Assembly (NCBI RefSeq): GCF_007993935.1
Contig: NZ_VITY01000004.1
Coordinates: forward strand, 578,766 to 642,765
From: Bradyrhizobium macuxiense
Lineage (GTDB): Bacteria > Pseudomonadota > Alphaproteobacteria > Rhizobiales > Xanthobacteraceae
Reading direction: 5' to 3'
Length of the DNA: 64,000 bases
Each line of letters begins with the position of its first letter. The stretch's first letter is position 1. Of the stretch, positions 63,860 through 64,000 are shown one piece after another. The position numbers were made by a program, and so were the translations under genes. Under the pieces are notes generated by a model, which searched no databases, was not told where the DNA came from, and worked only from the letters and a program-made list of their open reading frames with translations.

Positions 63860-63940
63860 TGCACTGCGGGATAAGAGGCCAGAAGGTGAGGTGGACTGCG
63901 TGGCGAACAGCCCGTGGCCTCATCTCTTGCTTGAGCGTGC

Positions 63941-63980
63941 GGTTCGGAAAACCGGTCTCCACTTTTCCGGGTCATGCTCC
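63941..63980. repeat. Possible family E repeat at the right edge
   Basis: On the minus strand this reads GGAGCATGACCCGGAAAAG followed by GGTTTTCCGAACC, sharing GGAGCATGAYCCGGA with the copy at 53633. The element could continue past the window edge. Confidence 0.5.
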
Positions 63981-64000
63981 AAAGGACGGTTCTCCGGCGA

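Overview
This 64 kb window looks like an ordinary chromosomal stretch of a GC-rich alphaproteobacterium, most likely Bradyrhizobium or a close relative. That placement is inference. It rests on the gene content (aerobic CobS/CobT cobaltochelatase, RegS/RegR redox two-component system, several orphan Liv-type solute-binding proteins, a CarD-FdxA-S4-helicase cluster) and on several families of palindromic intergenic repeats of the kind common in Bradyrhizobium. No insertion sequence, CRISPR array, rRNA or tRNA gene was recognised. Most genes are intact, closely packed and in uniform GC-rich codon usage.

Layout. 1-1.1 kb: C-terminal part of an O-GlcNAc-transferase-type glycosyltransferase. 1.2-11.3 kb: a VOC protein, then a MarR regulator divergent from a ten-kilobase amide/urea-type uptake locus: two tandem AmiC-like binding proteins without visible signal peptides, an amidase, and a complete Liv/Urt-type ABC importer with its own Tat-exported binding protein. 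11.4-16.6 kb: a small Cys-rich secreted protein, a SnoaL-like protein, then an L,D-transpeptidase lipoprotein, accA, xerD and a 48-residue membrane protein on the minus strand. 16.7-19.8 kb: aroK, aroB and a CNNM/CorC-like membrane protein. 20-21.5 kb: a secreted hypothetical protein, bolA and a J-domain protein. 21.7-24.1 kb: two divergent citrate-synthase paralogues, one fused to a MerR-like helix-turn-helix. 24.1-28.4 kb: DedA, cobS, a GNAT acetyltransferase and cobT. 28.4-35 kb: a phytase-like esterase, an old-yellow enzyme, an LLM flavin oxidoreductase, a membrane protein, and a Liv-type binding protein divergent from a membrane-anchored winged-helix regulator. 35-36 kb: a TetR regulator divergent from a small unknown gene, with two matching operators. 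36.3-44.5 kb: a three-domain Aas-type phospholipid acyltransferase, a flavin monooxygenase, an alpha/beta hydrolase and another orphan binding protein. 45-49 kb: an RDD/ClpP-like fusion, rpmB and a DUF3108-like protein. 49.8-55.4 kb: a Suv3-like helicase, an S4 protein, fdxA and a CarD regulator with a histone-H1-like tail. 55.6-56.5 kb: two small hypothetical genes. 56.9-63.8 kb (minus strand): a probable single operon cyoABCD-surf1-regS-regR, coding for a quinol oxidase, its assembly factor and a redox-sensing two-component system.

The most interesting signals are regulatory. They are an operator that overlaps -10 elements on both strands between the citrate-synthase pair, a pair of matched TetR sites 30 bp apart, an 11-1-11 perfect inverted repeat upstream of cyoA, and AT-rich palindromes in the amide locus. 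At protein level they are the HTH-citrate synthase with a divergent partner whose catalytic Asp is Glu, the RDD-to-ClpP-like membrane fusion, and the tandem AmiC-like proteins that seem to lack export signals. I saw no clear candidate for an entirely new system; these are the best leads.
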